In this document: positions 54,934 through 63,941 of the stretch, piece after piece
Numbering within the stretch: the stretch's first letter is position 1
How the letters are laid out: every line of letters begins with the position of its first letter
Notes under the pieces: model-generated
The model's input: the letters and a program-made list of their open reading frames with translations, nothing else
What the model was told of the DNA's origin: nothing
Database searches by the model: none
Position numbers and translations under genes: made by a program
Assembly (NCBI RefSeq): GCF_030908405.1
Contig: NZ_CP133089.1
Coordinates: forward strand, 1,240,001 to 1,304,000
From: Aminobacterium sp. MB27-C1
Lineage (GTDB): Bacteria > Synergistota > Synergistia > Synergistales > Aminobacteriaceae
Direction: 5' to 3'
DNA length: 64,000 nucleotides

Positions 54934-56853
54934 CTATACGGGGTTGCCGGCAACTTCAGGTTTAGCGCTGCCTTCATGCTGCGCTTCTTTTATTTCTTCT
55001 GTCTCAGTCTCTTTTGTCTGAGCATAATTCTGCTCTTTTACTTCTTCCTCCTGAGGTGCCAATCCCAATAGTTCATCAAGTTCCTTACCTTCTATAACTT
55101 CTTTCTCAAGGAGTGTACTCGCTACCATTTCAACTTGATCGTTCTTTTCAGTCAATATCTGTTTAGCCTTTTCATAACAACCGTCAATGATAGCTTTAAC
55201 TTCTTGGTCGATCATATAGGCTACGTTATCACTATAATTTTTATCTTCAGTAATATCGCGTCCCAAAAAGACTTCCTGATGTTTATGACCAAGTTTAACA
55301 AGTCCAAGAGTATCGCTCATACCAAATTCGGTAACCATTCTTCGCGCAATTTGGGTAGCTCTCTCTAAATCGTTACCTGCACCAGTCGTAACATTTCCAA
55401 AGATAAGTTCCTCAGCAACACGTCCACCAAGAAGCACCGTAATTTGATTGAGCAATTCGGTTTTAGACATCAAGAAACGATCTTCCACCGGCAATTGCAA
55501 CGTGTATCCCAAGGCCATGTGACCACGAGGAATAATAGAAATCTTATGCACTGGGTCGCAATCTGGTAAATATTTAGCAACAAGAGCGTGGCCAGTCTCA
55601 TGATAAGCAATAATCTTCCGCTCTTTATCACTTACAAGGCGGCTCTTTCGTTCTGGTCCAGCAATAACTCGGTCAATGCCTTCCTCAAACTCCGCCATAG
55701 TAACAAGATTCTTACCTGCCCGTGCGGCTAAAAGGGCCGCTTCATTCACAAGATTCGCTAAATCTGCACCTACGAAACCTGGAGTACGACGTGCTACAAC
55801 GCCGAGATCAACATCATCTGCCAACTTCTTACTTCGAACGTGAACAGCCAATATTTCCTCGCGTCCCTTAACGTCTGGACGATCTACAACTATATGTCTA
55901 TCGAAGCGACCAGGACGTAATAATGCTGGATCCAATATATCTGGTCTGTTTGTTGCCGCAATAAGAATTATCCCTGTTGATTCGTCAAAACCATCAAGTT
56001 CAACCAAGAGTTGGTTAAGAGTCTGTTCTCTTTCATCATGTCCACCACCAAGACCCGCACCACGATGACGTCCAACAGCGTCCATTTCGTCAATAAAAAT
56101 GATACAAGGCTGGTATTTTCGTGCCTGCTCAAAAAGATCTCGAACACGAGCTGCACCAACACCAACAAACATTTCAACAAAATCAGATCCGCTTACACTA
56201 AAGAAGGGAACATCTGCTTCTCCCGCTGCAGCTCGAGCCAGTAAAGTTTTACCTGTACCAGGAGGTCCCAATAACAATACACCTTTAGGTACTCGTGCCC
56301 CCAACGCTCTGAATTTGCCAGGATCACGAAGAAACTGAACGACCTCACTTAACTCTTCTTTAGATTCATCACAACCAGCAACATCTGCGAACGTTACTTT
56401 CGGACGATTATCAAGGAAAAGCTTAGCTTTGCTCTTGGCAAAACTCATCACCTTGCCACCGCCACCTTGCATATTGTAAAGGAAGAATATCCACACTCCA
56501 ATTAGAAGCAAGGTAGGGAAGAAGGAAGATATCATAGTAGCCCACCACGGTGTTTTTTGAGGGGCCTCTACTTGCACGTTAACGCCCTTGCTAGCTATTT
56601 CCTTTGCAAGATCTCCAGCACCAACAACTTCGGCCTGGAAACTTCTTCCATCTATAAAACGACCCGATATTGTATTTTCTTTAATTGTAATACTCTTAAC
56701 TTGTCCCGTATCTACTGCTGTTAGGAACTCGGAATACGTAATCGCTTCAGATTGTTGTGGCCCATGCGCCGGAGATAAAAAAACGTTTACGAGGCTTACA
56801 ACAAGCACAACGAGAATCAGGTACAATCCGAGGTTCTTAATCAATCGCCCCAC
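54934..56853 (-). CDS. ftsH: ATP-dependent membrane zinc metalloprotease FtsH
   Basis: A hexameric inner-membrane AAA+ protease degrading misfolded membrane and regulatory proteins. The 639 residues have two membrane segments (about 7-26 and 110-127) around a periplasmic loop, the AAA domain with GPPGTGKT (196-203), [12 protein letters not shown] and the SRH region, and the zinc site HETGH (418-422). An acidic tail follows. GTG at 56853 shares a base with the hpt stop (TAGTG). Confidence 0.97.
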   Translation of the reverse strand: MGRLIKNLGLYLILVVLVVSLVNVFLSPAHGPQQSEAITYSEFLTAVDTGQVKSITIKENTISGRFIDGRSFQAEVVGAGDLAKEIASKGVNVQVEAPQKTPWWATMISSFFPTLLLIGVWIFFLYNMQGGGGKVMSFAKSKAKLFLDNRPKVTFADVAGCDESKEELSEVVQFLRDPGKFRALGARVPKGVLLLGPPGTGKTLLARAAAGEADVPFFSVSGSDFVEMFVGVGAARVRDLFEQARKYQPCIIFIDEMDAVGRHRGAGLGGGHDEREQTLNQLLVELDGFDESTGIILIAATNRPDILDPALLRPGRFDRHIVVDRPDVKGREEILAVHVRSKKLADDVDLGVVARRTPGFVGADLANLVNEAALLAARAGKNLVTMAEFEEGIDRVIAGPERKSRLVSDKERKIIAYHETGHALVAKYLPDCDPVHKISIIPRGHMALGYTLQLPVEDRFLMSKTELLNQITVLLGGRVAEELIFGNVTTGAGNDLERATQIARRMVTEFGMSDTLGLVKLGHKHQEVFLGRDITEDKNYSDNVAYMIDQEVKAIIDGCYEKAKQILTEKNDQVEMVASTLLEKEVIEGKELDELLGLAPQEEEVKEQNYAQTKETETEEIKEAQHEGSAKPEVAGNPV

Positions 56854-57431
56854 TAAATATCGCCGCCTCTCATTGAATTACCCACTTCGGGGCTATCCGT
56901 ATTTGTTTCAACTATATGAATAGATGGCAAATTTCGCCATTTTCCTGCATAATCCAATCCATACCCTACCACGAACTTATCAGGAATATCAAATCCTTTA
57001 TAATCTACTTTCACTGGAACCTTTCTGCGTTCTTCTTTATCGAGGAGCACACAGACACGAACACTCTTTGGCTGACGTTCTTGCATCATACGAATAAGAT
57101 ACGACAATGTCAGACCGGTATCAACAATATCCTCAACGATGAGAACGTTCTTTCCCTTTATGCTAGTATCCATATCTTTTATTATCTTGACTATTCCACT
57201 TGTTTTAGTCGAATCACCATATGAAGATACAGCCATAAATTCCATAATAACATCAACATCTTTATCAATGTGCCGAATAAGATCGGAAAGGAATACAACA
57301 GCTCCTTTTAAAATCCCTACTGTTACCAGTTCTTCCCCTGCATATTCTTTGCTTATCTCTGTAGCAATCTCTTTTACTCGCTCTTGAATCGTCTCTTCAG
57401 ACAAAAGTATATCTGAAACTTCATAGTTCAT
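56853..57431 (-). CDS. hpt: Hypoxanthine phosphoribosyltransferase
   Basis: A purine salvage enzyme converting hypoxanthine or guanine with PRPP to IMP or GMP. The 192-residue product has the PRPP-binding loop [14 protein letters not shown] (about 96-109), the flexible-loop [14 protein letters not shown] and [17 protein letters not shown] near the C-terminus. The tilS-hpt-ftsH order is widespread in bacteria. ATG at 57431, seven bases after the tilS stop. Confidence 0.96.
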   Translation of the reverse strand: MNYEVSDILLSEETIQERVKEIATEISKEYAGEELVTVGILKGAVVFLSDLIRHIDKDVDVIMEFMAVSSYGDSTKTSGIVKIIKDMDTSIKGKNVLIVEDIVDTGLTLSYLIRMMQERQPKSVRVCVLLDKEERRKVPVKVDYKGFDIPDKFVVGYGLDYAGKWRNLPSIHIVETNTDSPEVGNSMRGGDI

Positions 57432-57438
57432 TTTATTG

Positions 57439-58860
57439 TTATCCCTCCAGAGCTGAAGAATGTGGCTCCAGCCTCAAAATTATCCATGGCCCACTCCAGG
57501 AATTTTTATTTGAAAACTCTTTGCTTGGCGTGGAAAAATCTTCAATAATTGGAATCCATCGCCATCTATCTTTATCACCAAAAAATGGCCATATTTTCTC
57601 TAACCACCAGGGGATTTTCTTCAATGTATTTTTTTCTGCCATTCCTCTTTTAGACGTTAAAGAAGAAAGAGAAAGACAAGAATCATTTCTCAAGGGATAT
57701 ACTCCCCAAAAAACCTTCAGAGAAGAATTCAAATGCTTAGGAACTGATTGTTTTTTTTCCCACGAAACAGACCAAACACCCCAATACGCCCGACCTTCCT
57801 CATCGTCAAAAGTCAACTCCAGTGGTGTAGCGTGAGTATTATACAGGAGTTTTGGATTTATCCATACCATAAAACCTGAACCGCAACAAATAAAAACTCT
57901 ATTTTCCCATTGAAACAACCAACGTCCAGATTTTCTTATTGTTGACACTAAAGAGTTTAGTCTATTTCTTGTTAAAGTTTTTAAATTCAGATCTCTGCCT
58001 ACGGCTCGTATAAACCAGGCAATTTCCTGATCCGAAAGAGAACGAATAAAAGCCAAATCTGCTGCGTAGAAAGAAAAAGGGAAATCACGTTTCGCCCACT
58101 GGAGAAGGAGCGCTCCCTGTTCCTCTTCTCTTTGTCTGTATTCTTGCATATCCTGAGCTAAATCTACAAGGTGTTGTCGCGTAGAAGGATTTATAGTTTT
58201 TTCCAACATAGGGATAACTTCATGACGGATTCGGTTCCGCGCGTACACAGTATCAGAATTTGTGGGGTCAGTTCTCCATGTAATGCCTCTCGCTGTTAAA
58301 AGGCGCTGCAAGTCTTCCCTCCACCAATTAATAAGAGGACGAACATATTGCTCTCGAACTTCAGGAATTCCGACAAGGCCAAAGGGGCCTGAGCCGCGAC
58401 AAAGGTTGAAAAGAAGGGTTTCCGCCACATCATCAGCAGTATGACCCAAAGCAACAATTTCTGCTTGACATGAAGATGAAACATATTCAAGAAAGTCATA
58501 GCGTATTCTACGCGCTCCTTCCTCAAGCGTTTCACCCTTTTCAAGGAGTTGGGGAACAGCTACATGCTTTATTTGAAGATCGCAATGCCACTGCTTTGCA
58601 AGAGCTTTTACAAAGTCAGCATCTTCAAAAGAACTTTTTCCACGAATACCGTGTTCTAAATGGGCAACTACAACTTTTCCAGGCCAAAACTGAACAAAGA
58701 ACCACAATAGCGCTACAGAGTCGCTACCTCCAGAGACAGCAACAACTGCAGGACCTTTTTTTCCTGCCCAGCCTTGTTTTTGAGCAACGGCCCAGAATTT
58801 ACTACGTAAGTAAGGAAGAGATAATTCATATGGAAGTTGTTTTTCAATATTTTCTGTCAT
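57439..58860 (-). CDS. tilS: tRNA(Ile)-lysidine synthetase TilS
   Basis: TilS converts C34 of the CAU-anticodon tRNA-Ile to lysidine, allowing AUA decoding. The 473-residue protein has the PP-loop VAVSGGSDSVALL (about 40-52), HLEHGIRG, LGHTADDVAETLLFNLCRGS and the RIRHEVIPML region, followed by a long C-terminal part less well conserved. ATG at 58860 is used, since the longer frame would start within the upstream tRNA terminator region. It lies directly downstream of the tRNA-Leu/fMet/Met transcript. Confidence 0.95.
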   Translation of the reverse strand: MTENIEKQLPYELSLPYLRSKFWAVAQKQGWAGKKGPAVVAVSGGSDSVALLWFFVQFWPGKVVVAHLEHGIRGKSSFEDADFVKALAKQWHCDLQIKHVAVPQLLEKGETLEEGARRIRYDFLEYVSSSCQAEIVALGHTADDVAETLLFNLCRGSGPFGLVGIPEVREQYVRPLINWWREDLQRLLTARGITWRTDPTNSDTVYARNRIRHEVIPMLEKTINPSTRQHLVDLAQDMQEYRQREEEQGALLLQWAKRDFPFSFYAADLAFIRSLSDQEIAWFIRAVGRDLNLKTLTRNRLNSLVSTIRKSGRWLFQWENRVFICCGSGFMVWINPKLLYNTHATPLELTFDDEEGRAYWGVWSVSWEKKQSVPKHLNSSLKVFWGVYPLRNDSCLSLSSLTSKRGMAEKNTLKKIPWWLEKIWPFFGDKDRWRWIPIIEDFSTPSKEFSNKNSWSGPWIILRLEPHSSALEG

Positions 58861-58900
58861 ATCACACTGCCACCTCCCACACAAGAGGTGAAACAAAAAT

Positions 58901-58922
58901 GGCGGGAGATGAGTCTCCCGCC
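58901..58922 (-). terminator. Terminator of the tRNA transcript
   Basis: GGCGGGAGA (58901-58909) and TCTCCCGCC (58914-58922) form a tight hairpin, followed on the minus strand by ATTTTTGTTT. It ends the Leu-fMet-Met tRNA transcript 41 bases before the tilS start. Confidence 0.85.
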
Positions 58923-58937
58923 TTTAGTTTTTATATT

Positions 58938-59014
58938 TGGTGGCGGTGACTGGAATCGAACCAGTGACACTGCGGGTATGAACCGCATGCTCTAGCCATC
59001 TGAGCTACACCGCC
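58938..59014 (-). tRNA. tRNA-Met (elongator, anticodon CAT)
   Basis: A 77-nucleotide cloverleaf with encoded CCA. The acceptor GGCGGTG/CACCGCC is fully paired, the D-arm region is TAGCTCAGATGGCTAGA, the anticodon stem TGCGG/CCGCA encloses TTCATAC giving CAT, and the T-loop region is TGGTTCGATTCCA. A tRNA-Ile with lysidine cannot be strictly excluded, but the body looks like elongator Met. Confidence 0.9.
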
Positions 59015-59095
<81 letters not shown>

Positions 59096-59172
59096 ATAAT
59101 CAACACATTGTATATACTAACTCGGTTGCCTTAACTTTGCAACTTCCTGCAACATGTTTTGCAACTTTTACG

Positions 59173-59258
59173 TGGTGGGCGAGGCGGGACTTGAACCCGC
59201 AAGAGCTAACGCTCGGGGGATTTTAAATCCCCTGTGTCTGCCGTTCCACCACTCGCCC
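59173..59258 (-). tRNA. tRNA-Leu (anticodon TAA)
   Basis: An 86-nucleotide class II tRNA with encoded CCA. The acceptor is GGGCGAG/CTCGCCC, the anticodon stem GGGGA/TCCCC encloses TTTAAAA giving TAA, and the long variable arm CGAGCGTTAGCTCTT is followed by the T-loop region GGGTTCAAGTCCC. It is first in the three-tRNA transcript. Confidence 0.95.
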
Positions 59259-59278
59259 TTGCTGCGAGGACAAGGGGA

Positions 59279-59307
59279 ATTCTACATGACTCATGAGTTG
59301 TTGTCAA
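59279..59307 (-). promoter_or_regulatory. Promoter of the tRNA-Leu/fMet/Met transcript
   Basis: TTGACA (59302-59307), a 17-base spacer and TAGAAT (59279-59284) lie 20 bases before the tRNA-Leu 5' end. Confidence 0.88.
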
Positions 59308-59329
59308 GTATGAAAGTTGTTCCGGTGAC

Positions 59330-60958
59330 TCATTGCGGAAATGAAAGAATATATGGAACAACAACAATTACGACTTCATTTCGATCCCTTTCAACATATT
59401 GAGACGAAAATATCGACTTCAGAATTGGGATATCTCCTAAAACAGGGAACTTGTAATGGTTTTTCCTTTTCTGCTCCTTAAACAGTCCACCGATAACAAA
59501 AGGTTCTCCATCACGAATACGAACATGCGTCTCAACTTCTCTTGTACTTGTTTCAGGGTATAACTCTCCCCTGGCCCCTTCCCTCCACGAAATAACCTCT
59601 CCTGTTTGTATTGCTAATTTGATTGTTATAACTCCATCCCTTCCTACAAAAGGTGTTATTTCCAATTGGGGACCAACTTCTTCTGAAATATATGTGGGAT
59701 TTCCTGCTTCATCACGAGTCGAAACATATGGATACTTTTGAACAAGACGTATACGAGCACGTGTTCCTTCTACAGTTATTACAGAAGGTTTGGCTAAAAC
59801 ATGGCCGCGCTCATCTTTTTCAAGCATGGTAAAAAGTGCATCCAACTTTTTAACGGCGCCGGAAAGTGGAGGATCTTCGTCCGCAAGCTGTTTCCTAGAA
59901 CTTTTACTATATCTTATTTGTCCAAGGCTCCCCTTGCCATTATATGTAAGCATCCAATTTTTATAGATAGAATCAAGGCAAGAAGCAACTTCTTCCGATG
60001 CTCTATCTGATACTTCCACTATCCGTGCTTCTATCATTACCTGATTTCCTGGCCGATCTATAAGATCTATATAATGCTTCACGCTCTCCAATTGTTCACT
60101 ATCTCCTGTGATATAGAGAGTATTAAGACGTTTATCTTCTATAATTTTCTTAATGCCTGTTGCTTGTTTTAAAATTTTTGCCACATCTTTTACGTTACTA
60201 TAAGCCAATCTGAAACGTTCAGTATTTTTTGTCCTGAAAATATTCTCTAGATGCTCCGTTGTGCCTATAAAAAGTGTCTTTTCACCTAACATAGCAAATC
60301 GTAAATTATGCAACTTTAATAAATAAGAAAAAGCTTCCATAGCAGGTATATCTTCTAAAACTAATGTTATTTCTTTTTCAGGTACTGAATCATCTACAAT
60401 TAAATTTAAATTCCAATACTCGGCAAAAAGTCTAAAAACATCGGATAAAAGAGCTCTACGGAGGGAAATAGAAACAGGATCCGATGTAAGTTTATTTTTT
60501 CCTTTTTGGGGCTTATTATCATCGTACATCTGATTATCGTTTCGCTTCTTAAGTATAAGAATTCTTTGAGGCAGCTGTTGATTTATTTTACTTTTCCAAG
60601 AAAGAGATAGATCGTTGGAATGAACTATCGTCATCTCTATATCATTTCCCTTTTGCTGTGCTTTGATGGAAGAAAGAAGGGGGAAATTGTACATACGTTT
60701 CCACTGCGAAGACGGGAGAGTAACCTGTTCCCAAAGCAACACTGTCATGTTAGGATGTTCCTCCGCTATCTTTGGACACGGTAGGTTTTCTCCCGATACG
60801 CGTATATACAGATTTTGAGATCCAACTTGTTGAACAGAAAGGCCTCTCATGACAGATATTTCTGCACCGTAACTTTCAGAATTTAATATAAAGAAACTTA
60901 TAACAAATATTAAAAAAAACTTCTTTCTGACACGGGGAAATGGGGTTTTTCTAATCAT
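59330..60958 (-). CDS. pilQ: Secretin (PilQ/GspD-like outer membrane pore)
   Basis: The outer-membrane gate of a type IV pilus or type II secretion machine. The 542-residue protein has a signal-type hydrophobic start (about 12-28), an AMIN-like N-terminal part (about 30-150), an STN/N0 domain around LNLIVDDSVPEKEITLVLED, an N1 domain (LAYSNVKDVAKILKQATGIK), and a secretin core ending with the signature FPVLGDIPILKSIFSS. It is short next to large secretins of 650 or more residues. ATG at 60958 overlaps the upstream gene by eight bases. Gene order after pilM/N/O-like genes supports PilQ. Confidence 0.9.
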   Translation of the reverse strand: MIRKTPFPRVRKKFFLIFVISFFILNSESYGAEISVMRGLSVQQVGSQNLYIRVSGENLPCPKIAEEHPNMTVLLWEQVTLPSSQWKRMYNFPLLSSIKAQQKGNDIEMTIVHSNDLSLSWKSKINQQLPQRILILKKRNDNQMYDDNKPQKGKNKLTSDPVSISLRRALLSDVFRLFAEYWNLNLIVDDSVPEKEITLVLEDIPAMEAFSYLLKLHNLRFAMLGEKTLFIGTTEHLENIFRTKNTERFRLAYSNVKDVAKILKQATGIKKIIEDKRLNTLYITGDSEQLESVKHYIDLIDRPGNQVMIEARIVEVSDRASEEVASCLDSIYKNWMLTYNGKGSLGQIRYSKSSRKQLADEDPPLSGAVKKLDALFTMLEKDERGHVLAKPSVITVEGTRARIRLVQKYPYVSTRDEAGNPTYISEEVGPQLEITPFVGRDGVITIKLAIQTGEVISWREGARGELYPETSTREVETHVRIRDGEPFVIGGLFKEQKRKNHYKFPVLGDIPILKSIFSSQYVERDRNEVVIVVVPYILSFPQ

Positions 60959-61469
60959 TTCGTGTCCCTTTTAAGCTCTTCTTATCATCACGTAATTCTT
61001 CTATGTTGAGTTTTGAAAAATTCGATAATAACGTTTCTTTTTCGAGCATGATTCCTTTCATTTCATCAACATGATCAACAAGATAAAAAGTGCCCTTAGC
61101 TCCTTCAAGACATCCGGAAATAGTAAATGTTTCCTGGGTAGTTTTTTGTGAACCTTGTCTTTCCACATATGAATATTCCTGTTTTAAAAAGGGAGTTTTT
61201 CTACGATGAGTAGGAAAAAGTTGATGGGCGCAGTTTTCTCCCTCTCTTTCTTTTTGAAGAACACTATTTATTTTTTGGATCAATCGTTGATTATATGAAT
61301 GACAATCGACGCTATCTTCTGCGGGAATAGCACACGAAGATTGTTCTTTAATAGATCTCTGGTAATAAGACGGCAACCCAAACTTTACGTTATAAAATAA
61401 AATACAAATGGCAATTCCCCAAAAAAGAGAAAGAAAGCTCTTTACAAAAATGGGTAATGATTTATCCAT
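60951..61469 (-). CDS. PilP-position pilus assembly protein, poorly conserved
   Basis: A 172-residue protein with one membrane segment near the N-terminus (LFWGIAICILFYNV) and a hydrophilic, presumably periplasmic remainder ending in a charged tail (LRDDKKSLKG). The slot between the PilO-like gene and the secretin is where PilP is found, and TFTISGCLEGAKGTFYLVD could be a short beta-domain of that kind. Sequence alone does not prove it. ATG at 61469, behind GAGGTG; the frame extends four codons further. Confidence 0.6.
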   Translation of the reverse strand: MDKSLPIFVKSFLSLFWGIAICILFYNVKFGLPSYYQRSIKEQSSCAIPAEDSVDCHSYNQRLIQKINSVLQKEREGENCAHQLFPTHRRKTPFLKQEYSYVERQGSQKTTQETFTISGCLEGAKGTFYLVDHVDEMKGIMLEKETLLSNFSKLNIEELRDDKKSLKGTRND

Positions 61470-61971
61470 GAACGGCTTCACCTCTACGTTCTTTCAAGTA
61501 AACTTGCAATACCGTACAATTCTTTTTGGATTTTAATTCTCCAGACACAATAAAGTAGGGGCATCTATTTTCTTCACATCTTTTTAAAAAATAAACACAA
61601 TCAGAATAGAGACCTTCCAGTCTAACTTTTATCTTTTTTCCATCTGAATTTTGTATAACATCACAAGCCAAGAAACTACAATCCTTTATTATTTTTGAAA
61701 TCCATGCCAATGGGATTTGATTTTTATTTGTTGTATATTCAATCAAACTGCTTTTATTTAATATAGAGTATATTTTTTCGAATTGTTTGTTATCTTGGAG
61801 TAAAAAAGCAATACTTTGTTTTATCATTTTTTCCTCATTAGAATATTTCAGATACATATCATGTTTTTCCAGTAGCTGACTGTAAAGAGTTCTTAAGGAA
61901 ATAGACATATACAAAGAAAACAAAACTATGCACGAAAAGAATATAAACTGGAGCAAACTTTCTTTTTTCAT
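61462..61971 (-). CDS. PilO-like inner membrane assembly protein
   Basis: A 169-residue bitopic protein: short cytosolic start, membrane segment about 8-28, a helical region (RTLYSQLLEKHDMYLKYS) and a small C-terminal domain with KIKVRLEGLYSDCVYFLKRC, which resembles the ferredoxin-like domain of PilO and GspM. ATG at 61971 overlaps the upstream stop (ATGA). The assignment leans on operon position and topology. Confidence 0.6.
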   Translation of the reverse strand: MKKESLLQFIFFSCIVLFSLYMSISLRTLYSQLLEKHDMYLKYSNEEKMIKQSIAFLLQDNKQFEKIYSILNKSSLIEYTTNKNQIPLAWISKIIKDCSFLACDVIQNSDGKKIKVRLEGLYSDCVYFLKRCEENRCPYFIVSGELKSKKNCTVLQVYLKERRGEAVHG

Positions 61972-62510
61972 GATTTTTCTTCCTTTGCCATTAATAAAAA
62001 CTTCATTTTAAAAGAATGCATCTTTTCTTTTTTTGAAAAATACGGAATCTCTATTTTTATATATCTGAATTCTGCAGACATATCATTACGCCAATTAAGA
62101 ATTTCGTCGACTTTTCCCTCTCCAATAAGTAAAAGTTTGCTATCAGTAAAAGTAATGGAATCTAAGGTAACACTATCAGGAATAGAACAAAGAAGGTAAT
62201 CCAAAATATAAGAATAATGGAAGGGATCTCTTCGCATCAAACTTAAAATTGATATACATTTTTCTCTCAGTTCAAGCTGTTCCTGCTCTAATTTGTTATG
62301 GAGAGTCGACAAATTTCTTATTCTCTTTCTCTTGAGCAATATCGCTTTATCGAACTCAGTAACATCTCGATGGAAGTTATAAGCAGCAAAAGTCCCTGTG
62401 ACTATAAACAAAAGGAAAAAGCTCAAAAACCCCCAACGTTTAAACGTTGTATAAAGCGACGTTTTACCACTTCGAGAATGTGACTGAAGAAGATCTAATT
62501 TGATGTGCAC
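61968..62510 (-). CDS. PilN-like inner membrane assembly protein
   Basis: A 180-residue bitopic protein with a short cytosolic N-terminus starting HIKLDLLQS, as in PilN (which there contacts PilM), a membrane segment (about 27-44), a coiled coil (LSTLHNKLEQEQLELREK) and a C-terminal domain with SIPDSVTLDSITFTDSKLLL, the usual PilN phrase about when strands begin. GTG at 62510 overlaps the PilM-like stop. Confidence 0.7.
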   Translation of the reverse strand: MHIKLDLLQSHSRSGKTSLYTTFKRWGFLSFFLLFIVTGTFAAYNFHRDVTEFDKAILLKRKRIRNLSTLHNKLEQEQLELREKCISILSLMRRDPFHYSYILDYLLCSIPDSVTLDSITFTDSKLLLIGEGKVDEILNWRNDMSAEFRYIKIEIPYFSKKEKMHSFKMKFLLMAKEEKS

Positions 62511-63388
62511 AAAAAATCCCTCAACGCTAAACCTAAAGCTATTTCATATCCGACGATAGATTGGCCCTTGTCGTCTAAACTCCACATATTCTGCAAAGGG
62601 GGAAGCTCTCTCATATTAGTGGAAAAAGTTTTGAGAATAGCTTTTTTATCCTTTAATGCATGAGATACCCAAAACCAATGGGGGTTTTCGGGAAATGAAT
62701 AATAAGGATTTTCATCTCCCAATAAGCCTTCTTCATCAAAGTCAATTAGCTCTGAAGAAATAACCCCCTCAGGAGAAATGTAGATTTTAATTACGTTATT
62801 ACCCTTGGGACAAAAGACAGAAAGAGGTAAATAATCATCTTGATAAGGCCCTTGTAGCCCTCTTAGAAGTGCAAGTTGAGGAGGTTCAAGGCACGAGGCG
62901 CCTAATTTACATCGCTTCAATATTTTTAAAAATTTACTGACTGTTTTTCTAGAAGTCAGAGCGACCAAAAGTAACGATTCAGAAGAATCTTCTTGCTCTT
63001 TATAACAATAACTATCAAAACACAGATCTTCCCATTTTTTCTTTAATCTCCTTTGACATTCCCAACGAATTGATTTTTCAAGTTCATTTCTTTGCATAAT
63101 CGGGAATTTCAATGTTTCAAAATATGTCTCTCTTATAGGCAAAGCACAGTTGAGCAAAGAGTTATGAGGAATCCCCATTTCATTCTTTATTTCCTTTATA
63201 CGCGTCACCCAATCATCGAAAGTTTCAAAAAGCAAATTTTCTCTCGGAATAGTTTTTTTACATACCTTTTGCACAGCAAGATAGCCACCTTCCCACCCGA
63301 GAGATATATATCGAATCCAATTATTTCCGATATATAACCCACTCAATGGCATTTTTCTTTTCTTTTTTTTAAAGAAAGAAACAAACAC
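62495..63388 (-). CDS. PilM-like actin-fold assembly protein
   Basis: A 297-residue cytosolic protein with the opening LYIGNNWIRYISLGWEGGYL (about 18-37), as in PilM, and ALPIRETYFETLKFPIMQRN, matching the PilM phrase before its helical domain. The nucleotide-binding DxG-type second half is weakly conserved and shorter than usual (families near 350). GTG at 63388 follows AAGGGA. It would dock on the PilN-like protein. Confidence 0.7.
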   Translation of the reverse strand: MFVSFFKKKKRKMPLSGLYIGNNWIRYISLGWEGGYLAVQKVCKKTIPRENLLFETFDDWVTRIKEIKNEMGIPHNSLLNCALPIRETYFETLKFPIMQRNELEKSIRWECQRRLKKKWEDLCFDSYCYKEQEDSSESLLLVALTSRKTVSKFLKILKRCKLGASCLEPPQLALLRGLQGPYQDDYLPLSVFCPKGNNVIKIYISPEGVISSELIDFDEEGLLGDENPYYSFPENPHWFWVSHALKDKKAILKTFSTNMRELPPLQNMWSLDDKGQSIVGYEIALGLALRDFLCTSN

Positions 63389-63401
63389 TATTTATCCCTT
63401 C

Positions 63402-63941
63402 TTATTTATCGTTATTAGAATAGAATGACCATGTTTTTTCACATTTTTCGTTGTCAAATAAATTACGGATCATACACTCAACAACATAACGTACAGATTT
63501 TTCGGACGCTATTGAACGTAAATGATAGACAGCTGATTTTTTCCCCTCTATTGATTGAGCCGATAGAATAGAAAGATCAATTTTTACATGAACATCTTTA
63601 CTATTAAAGGATGCTATATGAGCAGGTAGTTTGATATTACAGCTTTGCTGCTCTTTGCATAAAGGGGAAATATTTCCCTCTATCCAAAGTATTGCTCGGT
63701 TTATTCCTGAAACCGCAGCACAATGTAATCTGACTCCTCTATCAAAAGTTTTATTTACTTGTAATTTCTCGCTTAAGATTTCAAAAAGAAACGGAAAAAA
63801 CAAGAGAAAAACTGATAAAAAAAGTAAGACGAATATAAAAATAAATCCCTTGTTTTGATCTACATGTTTCGAAGATAAAGGCCTGTCTTTATCTTCGAAG
63901 ATTCTACTCCATGATTTTCCTTGCTTTGAACTTTTACACAT
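63402..63941 (-). CDS. PilX/GspK-like minor pilus assembly protein
   Basis: A 179-residue protein with a hydrophilic head of about 31 residues, a membrane segment starting NKGFIFIFVLLFLSVFLLFF (about 30-49) and a periplasmic domain with four cysteines. The head and hydrophobic segment are like PilX-type minor pilins, whose segment begins G-F/A; a type IV prepilin cleavage site KG|F is possible. ATG at 63941 lies within the previous gene. The assignment is by topology and position. Confidence 0.55.
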   Translation of the reverse strand: MCKSSKQGKSWSRIFEDKDRPLSSKHVDQNKGFIFIFVLLFLSVFLLFFPFLFEILSEKLQVNKTFDRGVRLHCAAVSGINRAILWIEGNISPLCKEQQSCNIKLPAHIASFNSKDVHVKIDLSILSAQSIEGKKSAVYHLRSIASEKSVRYVVECMIRNLFDNEKCEKTWSFYSNNDK

